Numbered from the stretch's first letter, positions 24,481 through 33,106 are shown. The stretch is DNA of 64,000 nucleotides from Amycolatopsis lexingtonensis (GCF_014873755.1 NZ_JADBEG010000001.1:64501-128500), one strand, 5' to 3'. Program-made: numbers and translations. The notes: generated by a model from the letters alone, not told the origin.

Positions 24481-24526
24481 GGTTTCACCGCCTTCCGGTG
24501 TGGGTGGGTTCGGGCCGGGGAAAGGT

Positions 24527-25846
24527 TCACAGCCGCACCGCCCGGTTTTCGTGCCAGCACGTCAACGGGCGCAAGCCCGCCTGGCTCCACTCGCCTGCCA
24601 CCGTCAGGGGGTTGCCCGCCGACATCGCCAGCAGTGGCCACGGGAACGCGGACGGGACCAGGGGCAGCGCGGTTCCGTCCTTTTCGGACAGACACCAGCC
24701 ACCCGCGTGTTCGGCGGGGGTCACCGAGGACAGCAGGACCGGCCAGCGCTCCAGCCAGGGGTCGGCGGCCATCGCCTCCGCGTACGCCGCCAGTGCGGCC
24801 GGGATCGAACCGCCCTCGGCGGCCGGGGCCGCGAGTGGGATGCCGCGCTCCACCACCATCGCGCGCAGCGGTGCCGCGCCCGGGTAGAACGCCAGTTCCG
24901 CCGTGAGCAGGTGACCCGGTGGCAGCGACGCGTCCAGCGGGCGGCCCGGCGGGGCGAACGACAACACCAGCGCGTCCCGGCCCGTGCCGCGGCCGCGCAG
25001 CCACGTGCGGCGGGTGAGCAGCCGGTCGTTCTCCTCGTCGGCCGCGCCGGTGATCAGCCATTCGTCCGACACGCGCTCGCCGGTCTCCAGGACGCGGGCC
25101 GTCTCCACCGAGAAGCCGAGCCGGGTGCGGACCGTCTCCGCCAACGGTGGCGGCAGCGAATCCAGCCGGCCGGCCGCGTCCGCCAGCAAGTACAACAGCG
25201 ACAGCTCGGAGAGCAGTGCCTCCGGCCAGTCGCGGCGCCCGACGGTGCCGGCCGCCCGGCGCAGGCCGCCCGCGAGGCCGGACGCCTGTGCGTCGACCAT
25301 CCGGGCCGCGACCGTGCGCAGCTCGTCGCCGCCGTTGCGGTCGAAGCCCGCGAAACCGGCGCCGATCCGGTCGGTCAGCCAGACCTTCAGCTCGGCCACG
25401 CCGCCTTCGACGCGCGCGGCACGTTCCCCCGCGCGGCGAGCGGCGGCCTCTTCGTCCTTCGGCCCGGCCGCTTCCGCGCGTTTCTCCGCCCGCCGGGCGC
25501 GATCGGCTCGCTCGGCCAGCCACGTGTGCACCCACTCCGGCGCGGGCCCGGTGTCGATCTTCCCGGCCGCCCACAGCATCAGCAGCCCCAGCGCGTGCTT
25601 GCACGGGAACTTCCGGCTGGGACAGGAACACCGGAACGCGGGCTCGGCGAGCTCGACGCACGTCTGGTACGGCTTCTTGCCACTGCCCTGGCAGAAGCCC
25701 CACACGGCGTCTTCGGACGCGCCCGCGCCCGACCACTTCGCCGGCGCCGCGAGCGCCCGGCCCGCCTTCTCCGACGCGGGATCCGGCGCCAGCCCGGCCA
25801 CGCGTTCCGCGGTCCACGGCACCGCCGTCACCACCTGTCCCCCCAC
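24527..25846 (-). CDS. SWIM zinc-finger protein, first gene of the MoxR/VWA operon
   Basis: This 439-residue protein has an N-terminal SWIM zinc finger (C-S-C...C-K-H in RCSCPSRKFPCKHALGLL, about residues 72-90), expected to bind DNA or protein. A charged linker (about 110-150) leads to a helical and then beta-rich C-terminal region. PWTAERVAGLAPD at the N-terminus is typical of the family. The start is uncertain: GTG 25846 has GGGAG four bases upstream, whereas GTG 25831 has GGGGGA six bases upstream. It heads the minus-strand operon and is divergent from the PadR gene. Confidence 0.87.
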   Translation of the reverse strand: MGGQVVTAVPWTAERVAGLAPDPASEKAGRALAAPAKWSGAGASEDAVWGFCQGSGKKPYQTCVELAEPAFRCSCPSRKFPCKHALGLLMLWAAGKIDTGPAPEWVHTWLAERADRARRAEKRAEAAGPKDEEAAARRAGERAARVEGGVAELKVWLTDRIGAGFAGFDRNGGDELRTVAARMVDAQASGLAGGLRRAAGTVGRRDWPEALLSELSLLYLLADAAGRLDSLPPPLAETVRTRLGFSVETARVLETGERVSDEWLITGAADEENDRLLTRRTWLRGRGTGRDALVLSFAPPGRPLDASLPPGHLLTAELAFYPGAAPLRAMVVERGIPLAAPAAEGGSIPAALAAYAEAMAADPWLERWPVLLSSVTPAEHAGGWCLSEKDGTALPLVPSAFPWPLLAMSAGNPLTVAGEWSQAGLRPLTCWHENRAVRL

Positions 25847-25914
25847 TGTTCTCCCTCGCTTTCCGGTACTCGCTGAAGCATGCCAGCACCCACCGACAAT
25901 TTCCGGAAGCCGAG

Positions 25915-25932
25915 TATTCTAGTGCTAGGATA
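25915..25932. promoter_or_regulatory. PadR autoregulatory palindrome and promoter
   Basis: TATTCTAG-TG-CTAGGATA, an 18-bp inverted repeat with one mismatch. The right arm contains TAGGAT (25926-25931), a plausible -10 hexamer placing transcription start close to the GTG at 25938. Binding there would block the promoter. Confidence 0.55.
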
Positions 25933-25937
25933 AGAGT

Positions 25938-26447
25938 GTGCTGACGGACGCGGAACTGACGGTGCTCGGCCTGGTGGTCGAGCGGCCGAGGCACGGCTAC
26001 GAACTGGACGAAGTCGTCTCCGAACGCGGCATGCGCGAGTGGACGGCGCTCGGGTTCAGCTCGATCTACTACGTGCTCGGCAAACTCCGCGACCGCGGCC
26101 TGGTCGCCGAAGTCGAGCAGGACCGCGCGCACGCCAAGGCGAAGAAGACGTACACGGCCACGGACGCGGGGCGGCAGGCGTGCGCGGCCGCCGCGGAAGC
26201 CGCCATCGCCGAACTGCGGCCGGTGCACCCGCCGGTGCTCGTCGGGCTGGCGAACAGCCCGGCCGTGGCGCCCGGCCGGGTCGCCGCGGCGCTGGCCCGG
26301 CGGGCCGAAGCGGTCGGGGAGCGGCTGGCCGAAGTGCGGCGCGCGGCCGCGGCCCAGCCGGACGCGCCGCCGTTCGTCCGGGCGATCTTCGACTACTCGA
26401 TCGCGCAGCTCGAAGCGGAAGCCACCTGGCTGGAGGGGATGTCCTGA
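25938..26447 (+). CDS. PadR-family transcriptional regulator
   Basis: This 169-residue protein has a winged helix typical of PadR (LTVLGLVVERPRHGYELDEVV, then SSIYYVLGKLRDRGLVAE and KKTYTATDAGRQA) and a C-terminal helical dimer domain (about 95-169). No Shine-Dalgarno site is seen, and the -10-like box sits seven bases before the GTG, so the mRNA is probably leaderless. It overlaps the GyrI-like gene by one base (TGATG). Such pairs usually form an autoregulated small-molecule response unit. Confidence 0.92.
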   Translation: MLTDAELTVLGLVVERPRHGYELDEVVSERGMREWTALGFSSIYYVLGKLRDRGLVAEVEQDRAHAKAKKTYTATDAGRQACAAAAEAAIAELRPVHPPVLVGLANSPAVAPGRVAAALARRAEAVGERLAEVRRAAAAQPDAPPFVRAIFDYSIAQLEAEATWLEGMS

Positions 26448-27046
26448 TGTCGTACGACCTCAAGAAAGAGCTGAAGCAGCTCTACGCGCCCAAGAACACC
26501 GACTGGGCCCTGCTCGACGTGCCCGAACAGCAGTTCCTCGCGCTCGACGGCCGCGGCAACCCGAACACGGCGGAGGCCTACAAAAAGGCCGTCGAAGCGC
26601 TCTACGCTTTCGCCTACACGATCAAGATGACGGCGAAGAGCGCCGGCGAAGACTTCGTCGTCGGCCCGCTGGAAGGGCTGTGGTGGGCGGACGACTACGC
26701 CGCCTTCACCGTGCGGGCCAAGGACTCCTGGCAGTGGACGATGCTCATCGCGCTGCCGCCGTGGATCGGTGAGGACGCCGTCGAGGAAGCCCGGGAAACC
26801 GTGCGGCGCAAGAAGAAGATCGACGCGCCGGTCCGCCTCGAAAAGCTGCACGAGGGCCGGTGCGCGCAGGCGCTGCACATCGGCTCGTACGACGACGAAG
26901 GCCCGCTGCTGGCCCGCCTGCACGGGGAATTCCTGGAGCGGCAAGGACTCGAGCCCGCCGGGCTGCACCACGAGGTCTACCTCGGCGATCCGCGCCGGGT
27001 GGCGCCCGCGAAGCTCAAGACCGTGCTGCGTCAGCCGGTGGGCTGA
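26447..27046 (+). CDS. GyrI-like small-molecule-binding protein
   Basis: This 199-residue protein matches the GyrI-like (SRPBCC/AraC-effector-like) fold family often found next to PadR regulators: DWALLDVPEQQFLALDGRGNPN at the start, GLWWADD in the middle and CAQALHIGSYDDEGPLLARLHGEF near the end, where the family's conserved acidic ligand residue lies. It may bind or hydrolyse a xenobiotic and thereby tune the PadR protein. It is coupled to padR by TGATG. The stop is 19 bp before a large palindrome that can end transcription from both sides. Confidence 0.85.
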   Translation: MSYDLKKELKQLYAPKNTDWALLDVPEQQFLALDGRGNPNTAEAYKKAVEALYAFAYTIKMTAKSAGEDFVVGPLEGLWWADDYAAFTVRAKDSWQWTMLIALPPWIGEDAVEEARETVRRKKKIDAPVRLEKLHEGRCAQALHIGSYDDEGPLLARLHGEFLERQGLEPAGLHHEVYLGDPRRVAPAKLKTVLRQPVG

Positions 27047-27065
27047 CCGGCCGGTCCCCAAGCGC

Positions 27066-27143
27066 CCCAATGTGGCGTTCGGTGCGTCCAACGCACCGAA
27101 CGCCACATTGGGTGCGTCTGACGCACCCAACGCCACATTGGGG
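27066..27143. repeat. Three-armed palindromic repeat between convergent genes
   Basis: Perfect 22-bp arms at 27066-27087 and 27091-27112, then a second right arm at 27121-27143 that differs slightly, linked by a small GGTGCGT/ACGCACC hairpin (27111-27117 and 27121-27127). The left arm is identical to that of 5742-5788. It lies between convergent stops and may work as a bidirectional terminator. Confidence 0.9.
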
Positions 27144-27172
27144 TGTTCGGTGGGGCCTGGGGAGCCACGGCA

Positions 27173-29239
27173 TCAGTACTCGGAGGTCGCCGGCCAGGTG
27201 TCGTCGTGCAGGAGGCGCTTGAGGATCTTGCCCGTCGCGTTGCGGGGGAGGTCCGGTACGAAGTAGACGTCCCGCGGCACGGCGAACCGGGCCAGCCGCT
27301 GGTGGATGTACGCGCGGATGTCCTCGGCGTGCAGCGAAGCGCCGCGCCGGGGCACGACGTACGCGGCCAGGCGCTGACCCCACTCCGCGTCCGCCACCCC
27401 GACCACCGCCGCGTCGTGGACGCCGGGCAGCGCGACCAGTGCCTCCTCGACCGGGCGCGGGAAGACGTTCTCACCACCGGAAACGATCATCTCGTCGGCC
27501 CGGCCGGTGACGAACAGGCGGCCCGCCGCGTCGAGGTAGCCGACGTCGCCGGTGGCCATCAGGTCCGCCGCGCGCGCCGGATCCGTGCCGTTCGTGTAGC
27601 CGTCGAAGAGCATGTCGTTGCCGACGAAGATCTGGCCCTCGCCGCCGGGCGGCACCGGCTTGCGGTCCTCGTCGAGGATGGCCAGGCGGGTGCCGAGCAG
27701 GCAGCGCCCGGCCGTCGTCGGGGCCGCGCGCAGGTCGGCGGGGTCGGCGATGCTCGCCCAGGACACCTCGGTCGAGCCGTAGAAGTTGTAGAGGACGTCC
27801 CCGAAGGTGTCCATGAACGACGTGACGAACGCGCCCGACATCGCCGAGCCGCTGCTCGCCACGATCCGCAGCGACGACAGGTCGTAGCGCGCGCGGACCC
27901 GTTCGGGCAGGTCCATGATCCGCTGCAGCATGATCGGCACGACGAACAGCGCGTCGCACTTCTGCTCGGCGATCGTCCGCAGCGTCTCTTCGGCGTCGAA
28001 CTTGCGGGTCAGCGCCAGCGACGCCCGCAGCGCCATGCCGAGCTGCATCGCGGCGAGACCCCAGCTGTGGAACAGCGGCGCCGCCACGAGGATCCGGTCC
28101 GAGGCGCGCAGCGGGATGCGGTCGAGGATCGCCGCGGCGGAGCCCAGGCCCTTCGGCGTGGGACGGCGGGCGCCCTTCGGCGTCCCGGTGGTGCCGGAGG
28201 TGAGCACGACCAGCCGGCCCGGCCGCTCGACCGGCTTCGGCGGGTCGGCGGGCGCGGCGTGGATCAGCTCGTCGACGGTCGGGTAGCCGGCGTCGGCGTC
28301 CGGCCAAGTGCTGATCCGGGCGAAGTCGCCGGGGACGTTCGCGATGGTCTGCGCGAATTCGTCGTCGGCCAGCACGGCGGACGGCTTGTGCTCGGCGAGC
28401 ACGTCCTTGACCGAAGCCGCGGACAGGCCGGTGTTCAGCAGGACGACGTCGGCGCCGAGCTTGCTGGCCGCTACGAACGACTCGACCATCGCGGAGTGGT
28501 TGCGGCACATCAGCGCGATCCGGTCGCGTTCGGCGACGCCGAGCTCGCTCAGCGCGTTGGCGAGCCGGTTGCTGCGCTCCTGGACCTGGCGGAAGGTGCG
28601 GAGGTTGCGCTCGTCGTGCAGAGCGGGCTCGTCGGGGACGCGGCCGGCCGCGGCCTGGTAGCCGCCCGCGACGGTGGCGCCCCACTGCGCGAGGGATTGG
28701 AGCTGGCGGGCCAGCTTGTCCGGCCGGGCGGGGCTGAGCACGCCGGCGCGCAGCAGCACGCTCGTGGTGCGCAGCTTGGTCGCCTTGTTGCCGTCGCGGT
28801 CGGCGTCGGGGTCGTACTGCCCGGCCAGGTGCAGGTCGAGCCGCCGGGCCAGCGCGCGGACGTCCTTCTTGATCGACGAGACCAGATCCAGGTACGCCGG
28901 CGGCAGCATCATCCGGACGAACAGCTCGGTCTTGCCGCCCGCCAGGGGTCTCAGCTCCAGGGAGACCCACGTGCCGTCGTCCGGGACGCCGCACCACACC
29001 ACGTGCTCGCCCGGCCGGTACACGACGGCCTGCACCTGAGCCTCCAGCATCGGTCCCCGCTCGGGGACGATCCGGATCACGCCTTTCGGCCCCCGGCCGC
29101 GCGAGGCCGGTTCCTGGACCTCGCACCAGCTGATCTCCGGCACGAACCGCGCGTACCACTCCGGCGATCCGACGATCTGCCACACCACGTCCGGCGTGTG
29201 CCCGACCACCGCACTCGCCTCGACCACATCGTCACGCAT
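27173..29239 (-). CDS. Acyl-CoA synthetase (FadD-like) with N-terminal SRPBCC domain
   Basis: This is a 688-residue fusion. Residues 1-145 look like a START/SRPBCC (polyketide-cyclase-like) domain: VVGHTPDVVWQIVGSPEWYARFVPEI, then GPMLEAQVQAVVYRPGEHVVW. From about 190 on it is an ANL-superfamily adenylating enzyme: P-loop LTSGTTGTPKGARR, YGSTEVSW, ATGDVGYLD, FVTGRADEMIVSGGENVFP, and catalytic Lys in PRNATGKILKRLL. The ligase half activates a fatty or aromatic acid to its CoA thioester. The SRPBCC domain may bind the hydrophobic substrate. Fatty-acyl ligases normally lack it. The single continuous frame and ordinary codon use make a natural fusion likely. Confidence 0.9.
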   Translation of the reverse strand: MRDDVVEASAVVGHTPDVVWQIVGSPEWYARFVPEISWCEVQEPASRGRGPKGVIRIVPERGPMLEAQVQAVVYRPGEHVVWCGVPDDGTWVSLELRPLAGGKTELFVRMMLPPAYLDLVSSIKKDVRALARRLDLHLAGQYDPDADRDGNKATKLRTTSVLLRAGVLSPARPDKLARQLQSLAQWGATVAGGYQAAAGRVPDEPALHDERNLRTFRQVQERSNRLANALSELGVAERDRIALMCRNHSAMVESFVAASKLGADVVLLNTGLSAASVKDVLAEHKPSAVLADDEFAQTIANVPGDFARISTWPDADAGYPTVDELIHAAPADPPKPVERPGRLVVLTSGTTGTPKGARRPTPKGLGSAAAILDRIPLRASDRILVAAPLFHSWGLAAMQLGMALRASLALTRKFDAEETLRTIAEQKCDALFVVPIMLQRIMDLPERVRARYDLSSLRIVASSGSAMSGAFVTSFMDTFGDVLYNFYGSTEVSWASIADPADLRAAPTTAGRCLLGTRLAILDEDRKPVPPGGEGQIFVGNDMLFDGYTNGTDPARAADLMATGDVGYLDAAGRLFVTGRADEMIVSGGENVFPRPVEEALVALPGVHDAAVVGVADAEWGQRLAAYVVPRRGASLHAEDIRAYIHQRLARFAVPRDVYFVPDLPRNATGKILKRLLHDDTWPATSEY

Positions 29240-29469
29240 CGTCTGCCCTCACCGCAGTGTCACCGAACACACGTTCAGGTCACGGAGGCGTCACAGTAAC
29301 AGCAAACGGGTGATCACGGATACTCCGAACGGCCAGATACCGGTGAGTAACGGACACTCGTAGTAGGTCTTCCTAATGTCCATAGTGGACCGATTAACGG
29401 CGTTCACCGAGCATAGCGGGCAAACGGCGTTCAAGGGCGGGGTTCCGGCGCCGGCAACGGCGTGAGCAG

Positions 29470-29512
29470 GCCCGATACGGGCCGTGTCGGCGGCCTGCCG
29501 GAGTTATCGGGC
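29470..29512. terminator. Possible terminator overlapping the WYL gene stop
   Basis: Arms GCCCGATA (29470-29477) and TATCGGGC (29505-29512) enclose a GC-rich stem GGCC...GGCC. The element overlaps the minus-strand stop at 29504. The rest of the 264-bp gap up to 29239 holds only a short direct repeat, AACGGCGTTCA, near 29397 and 29424. Confidence 0.4.
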
Positions 29513-30433
29513 ATAACGGGCAACCAGCTCGGCGCCCAGGCGCGCCAGCTCCGCCCGCACCGGCTCCGGGCCCTCGACGTCGACGAGCGCGCCCCAGCCC
29601 GCCAGCTCCTGCGCGATCATGATCGGCGCGGGTGCCGCGACCCGCACCCGCACGCGGTCGTCCGGCAGCTCGGCCACCAGCTCGCAGTGCCGTCCGAACC
29701 GGTCCCGCATGACGCCGAGGTGGCGCCGGGCCAGCACCACGTCCGCGGTGAGCAGCGAACGGCGTGTCTCGACCTCCTCGACGACCTCCTGCCAGACCTT
29801 CGCCAGCTCCAGGTCCGTCGGCCGGTCCGCGGCCTCCTCGGTGGGGGTGGCCGCGGCGATCCGGTCGACGCGGAACGTCCGGCGGCCCTTGTCCGTGCCC
29901 GCGACCAGGTACCAGACGTCGTCCTTGTCGACCAGGCCCCACGGGTCGACCACGCGGTCGCGGCCGGTGTAGGTGAAGCGGACGCGGCGGCGGGCGATGA
30001 CCGCGTCCCGCAGCAGCTCGACCATCGGCGGCCGCTCCTTCGGGCGCTCGCCCCAGCCCGCCTGGTCGACGACGACCGCGTCCGCCGCCGCCTCGGCGTC
30101 CGCCCGGAACGTGCCCGGCAGCGCGCCCATGAGCTTCCGCAGCGCCGACTTGACCTCCGGCGCGGTGGCCGCGGCCGGGCCGGCCAGGAGGAACAGGGCC
30201 TGCGCTTCGCGGGCGCTCAAGCCGGAGAGGTCGGTGCGCGCGCCGCCGACGAGCTGCCAGCCGCCACCGCGGCCGGGCTGCGGGTAGACGGGCACGCCGG
30301 CGGCTGACAGGGCTTCGAGGTCGCGGCGGGCGGTGGCGACGGAGATCTCCAGCTCGGCGGCCAGTTCGCCCGCGGTGACGCGGCCGCGGGTTTGCATCAG
30401 CAGGAGGGTGGCCACGAGGCGGTCGGCACGCAC
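29504..30433 (-). CDS. WYL-domain transcriptional regulator (DeoR/YafY type)
   Basis: This 309-residue protein has an N-terminal HTH_11 (MRADRLVATLLLMQTRGRVT, ATARRDLEALSAAGVPVY), a central WYL domain (RVRFTYTG, PWGLVDKDDVWYLVAG, RTFRVDRI) that binds nucleotides or small ligands, and a C-terminal WCX-like region. The GTG starts at 30433. It is divergent from a VOC-family gene, a common pairing in actinomycetes where the regulator controls the neighbour. An 11-bp-spaced palindrome lies between them. Confidence 0.9.
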   Translation of the reverse strand: MRADRLVATLLLMQTRGRVTAGELAAELEISVATARRDLEALSAAGVPVYPQPGRGGGWQLVGGARTDLSGLSAREAQALFLLAGPAAATAPEVKSALRKLMGALPGTFRADAEAAADAVVVDQAGWGERPKERPPMVELLRDAVIARRRVRFTYTGRDRVVDPWGLVDKDDVWYLVAGTDKGRRTFRVDRIAAATPTEEAADRPTDLELAKVWQEVVEEVETRRSLLTADVVLARRHLGVMRDRFGRHCELVAELPDDRVRVRVAAPAPIMIAQELAGWGALVDVEGPEPVRAELARLGAELVARYAR

Positions 30434-30451
30434 GGGGGAAGTGTCGCAGGA

Positions 30452-30476
30452 AAAGTGCTCACTCCGTGCGCACTTT
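30452..30476. promoter_or_regulatory. Operator between WYL regulator and VOC gene
   Basis: AAAGTGC (30452-30458) and GCACTTT (30470-30476), perfect 7-bp arms, 11-bp spacer, 42 bases before the VOC gene start. Inferred WYL-protein site. Confidence 0.5.
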
Positions 30477-30517
30477 CACTCCGCATGATGGCGCCACACC
30501 GCTTGAGAGGAGCAGTC

Positions 30518-30904
30518 ATGCTGCGAGGAATGGCCACCGTTTCGTACTTCGCCGACGACCACGAGGCCGCGAAGGAGTGGTACGCGGAGTTCCTCGGCAT
30601 CGAGCCGTACTTCCAGCGGCCCGGGTACGCCGAGTTCCGCGTCGGCGACCACCAGCACGAACTCGGGCTGATCGACCGGAAGTACGTCCCGGAGAGCCGG
30701 GGCGGGGCGAGCGGCGAGATCGTCTACTGGCACGTCGACGACCTCGAGGCGGCCGTCGCGCGCCTCCACGAGCTGGGCGCGAAGGAGCACGAGCCGATCA
30801 CCGAGCGCGGGCCCGGCTTCGTGACGGCGTCGGTCGTCGACCCGTTCGGCAACGTCCTCGGCGTGATGAGCAACGCGCACTACCTGGCGATGCTGGCGCG
30901 CTGA
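30518..30904 (+). CDS. VOC (glyoxalase/bleomycin-resistance) superfamily protein
   Basis: This 128-residue protein has the paired beta-alpha-beta-beta-beta repeats of the VOC fold (MATVSYFADDHEAAKEWYAEFLGIEPYF; then VYWHVDDLEAAVARLHELGA and VVDPFGNVLGVMSNAHY). Possible metal ligands are spread across both halves (His in WHVDD, Glu/Asn near the end), but the enzyme class is not clear: isomerase, dioxygenase or drug-binding are all possible. AGGAG sits six bases upstream of the ATG. Divergent WYL regulator. Confidence 0.88.
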   Translation: MLRGMATVSYFADDHEAAKEWYAEFLGIEPYFQRPGYAEFRVGDHQHELGLIDRKYVPESRGGASGEIVYWHVDDLEAAVARLHELGAKEHEPITERGPGFVTASVVDPFGNVLGVMSNAHYLAMLAR

Positions 30905-30993
30905 CAGGTGTGCGGCGGCACCATGGGATCTTCCCGGCTTGTAGCCGCCGCGCACATGGCCCGCGACGCGGGTCACGCTTACCGTTCCCGTCC

Positions 30994-31743
30994 ATGACCA
31001 GCGATCTGGACGGACGCACCGCCCTCGTGACCGGCGGGGCCGGGGGCATCGGCCTCGCCTGCGTCCGCGCTCTCGCGGCGGCCGGGGCCAAGGTGCACGT
31101 CGTCGACGTGGACGCCGAACGCGCCGAAGCCGCCGCCACCGAAGCCGGGGGCTGGGCGCACGCCGCCGACCTGACCGACCCCGCCGCCATCGGCGCGCTG
31201 CCCGCCGAGGTCGACATCCTCGTCAACAACGCCGGCATCCAGCACGTCGCGCCGATCGAGGATTTCCCGCCGGACGTCTTCGCGCGCATCCAGGCGCTGA
31301 TGGTCACCGCGCCCTTCCTGCTGATCCGCCACGTCCTCCCGGCGATGTACGCGCACGGCCGGGGCCGGATCGTCAACATGTCGAGCGTCCACGGGCTGCG
31401 CGCCTCCCCGTACAAGGCCGCCTACGTCGCCGCCAAGCACGGGCTCGAAGGGCTCTCCAAGGTCGCCGCCCTCGAAGGGGCCGCGCACGGGGTCACCAGC
31501 AACTGCGTGAACCCCGGGTACGTCCGGACCCCGCTGGTCGACGGCCAGATCGACGCACAGGCCGCGGAGCACGACATCCCGCGCGAGGACGTCGTCGCCG
31601 AGGTCCTCCTCCGGCGCGCCGCGATCAAGAAGCTCATCGAACCCGACGACGTCGCTTCCCTGGTGGTGTGGCTGTGCTCCCCGCGCGCCGGCCACATCAC
31701 CGGGGCGTCCATCCCGCTCGACGGCGGCTGGACCGCCGCCTAG
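30994..31743 (+). CDS. bdhA: 3-hydroxybutyrate dehydrogenase (SDR family)
   Basis: This 249-residue classical short-chain dehydrogenase has TGGAGGIG (cofactor), NNAG, the catalytic Ser in NMSSVHG and Tyr-x3-Lys in AAYVAAKHG. NNAGIQHVAPIEDFP, CVNPGYVRTPLV and the Q-rich lid are the blocks that distinguish D-3-hydroxybutyrate dehydrogenases within the family. It oxidises 3-hydroxybutyrate to acetoacetate with NAD+. It leads an operon with an MHS-type transporter and a GAF/PucR regulator, and a secreted PHB depolymerase is encoded 4 kb downstream, so growth on poly-3-hydroxybutyrate is the likely context. Confidence 0.88.
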   Translation: MTSDLDGRTALVTGGAGGIGLACVRALAAAGAKVHVVDVDAERAEAAATEAGGWAHAADLTDPAAIGALPAEVDILVNNAGIQHVAPIEDFPPDVFARIQALMVTAPFLLIRHVLPAMYAHGRGRIVNMSSVHGLRASPYKAAYVAAKHGLEGLSKVAALEGAAHGVTSNCVNPGYVRTPLVDGQIDAQAAEHDIPREDVVAEVLLRRAAIKKLIEPDDVASLVVWLCSPRAGHITGASIPLDGGWTAA

Positions 31744-31776
31744 ATCCCGCCCGACCACAAGGAAGTGGAGCCCGCA

Positions 31777-33105
31777 GTGAGCCAACCCCACCGATCGGCG
31801 ATCGCCAAGATCGTCGGCGCGAGCCTGATCGGCACCACCATCGAGTGGTACGACTTCTTCCTCTACACCTCGGCCGCCGCGCTGGTGTTCAACAAGCTGT
31901 TCTTCCCGACCGCGGACCCGCTCACCGGCACGCTGCTGGCGTTCCTGACCTACGCGGTCGGGTTCCTCGCCCGCCCGATCGGCGGCCTGGTCTTCGGGCA
32001 CTTCGGCGACCGGCTCGGGCGGAAGAAGCTGCTCATCGTCAGCCTGACGCTGATGGGTGGCTCGACCGCGCTCATGGGCGTGCTGCCGACGTACGCCTCG
32101 GCGGGCGTCGCGGCTCCCTTGCTGCTGACGCTGCTCCGTCTCGTCCAAGGCTTCGCGCTCGGCGGGGAATGGGGTGGCGCGGTCCTGATCGTCTCCGAGC
32201 ACGGTGACGACCGCCGCCGCGGGTTCTGGGCGAGCTGGCCGCAGTGCGGCGCGCCGGGCGGCAACCTGCTGGCCACCGCCGTCCTGGCGATCCTGTCCGC
32301 GACGCAGTCCGACGCGACGTTCCTGTCCTGGGGCTGGCGGGTGCCGTTCCTGCTCTCGGCGGTGCTGCTGCTGATCGGGCTGTGGATCCGGCTGGCCGTC
32401 TCCGAGTCGCCGGTGTTCCTCGCCGCCCAGCAGCGGGCCGAGGAGCGCGACGAGAAGCACGTCCCCGTCGTCGAAGTCTTCCGCAACAACTGGCGCGAGG
32501 TGCTGATCACCATCGGCGCCCGGATGGCCGAAAACGTGTCGTACTACGTGATCACCGCGTTCATCCTGGTGTACGTCACGACCGGGCTGCACCTGCCGAA
32601 GGGCATGGGCCTGACCGCGGTCCTGATCGGCTCGGCCGTGCACTTCGTGACCATCCCGGTCTGGGGCGCGCTGTCCGACCGCGTCGGGCGCCGCCCGGTC
32701 TACCTGTTCGGCGCGATCGGGATGGCCGTGTGGGCCTTCGCGTTCTTCGCGCTGCTGGACACGAAGTCGTCGGCGGTGATCGTCCTGGCCACCACCGTCG
32801 GGCTGGTGCTGCACGGCGCGATGTACGGCCCGCAGGCGGCCTTCTTCGCCGAGCAGTTCCCGACCCGTGTCCGCTACACCGGGCTGTCGGTCGGCGGCCA
32901 GCTCTCCTCGATCGCGGCCGGGGCCGTCGCGCCGCTGATCGCCGTGGCGCTGTTCTCGGCCTGGCGCAGCACCGTGCCGGTGTCGCTGTACGTCGCGGGG
33001 ATGTGCCTGCTCACCGTGATCGCGCTGCTGGCGGCCCGCGAGACCCGCGGCCAGTCGCTGCACGACGGCAGTGTCGAGGCGGAACAGGCGACCGTTTCGC
33101 CCTAG
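31777..33105 (+). CDS. MHS-family (MFS) metabolite:proton symporter
   Basis: This 442-residue membrane protein has 12 hydrophobic segments. GTTIEWYDFFLYTSAAAL at the start and FGHFGDRLGRKKLL after the third segment are hallmarks of the metabolite:H+ symporter family (shikimate, 2-oxoglutarate and proline/betaine carriers). Uptake of 3-hydroxybutyrate is inferred from the upstream dehydrogenase. I chose GTG 31777, which has GGAG six bases upstream; an in-frame GTG at 31765 lies within that ribosome site. The regulator gene begins one base after the stop. Confidence 0.88.
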   Translation: MSQPHRSAIAKIVGASLIGTTIEWYDFFLYTSAAALVFNKLFFPTADPLTGTLLAFLTYAVGFLARPIGGLVFGHFGDRLGRKKLLIVSLTLMGGSTALMGVLPTYASAGVAAPLLLTLLRLVQGFALGGEWGGAVLIVSEHGDDRRRGFWASWPQCGAPGGNLLATAVLAILSATQSDATFLSWGWRVPFLLSAVLLLIGLWIRLAVSESPVFLAAQQRAEERDEKHVPVVEVFRNNWREVLITIGARMAENVSYYVITAFILVYVTTGLHLPKGMGLTAVLIGSAVHFVTIPVWGALSDRVGRRPVYLFGAIGMAVWAFAFFALLDTKSSAVIVLATTVGLVLHGAMYGPQAAFFAEQFPTRVRYTGLSVGGQLSSIAAGAVAPLIAVALFSAWRSTVPVSLYVAGMCLLTVIALLAARETRGQSLHDGSVEAEQATVSP

Positions 33106-33106
33106 C

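Noticed and set aside
27066..27143. A simple intrinsic terminator
   Set aside because: Arm length, the identical copy at 5742-5788 and the absence of a T-tract indicate a repeat family, though it may still end transcripts.
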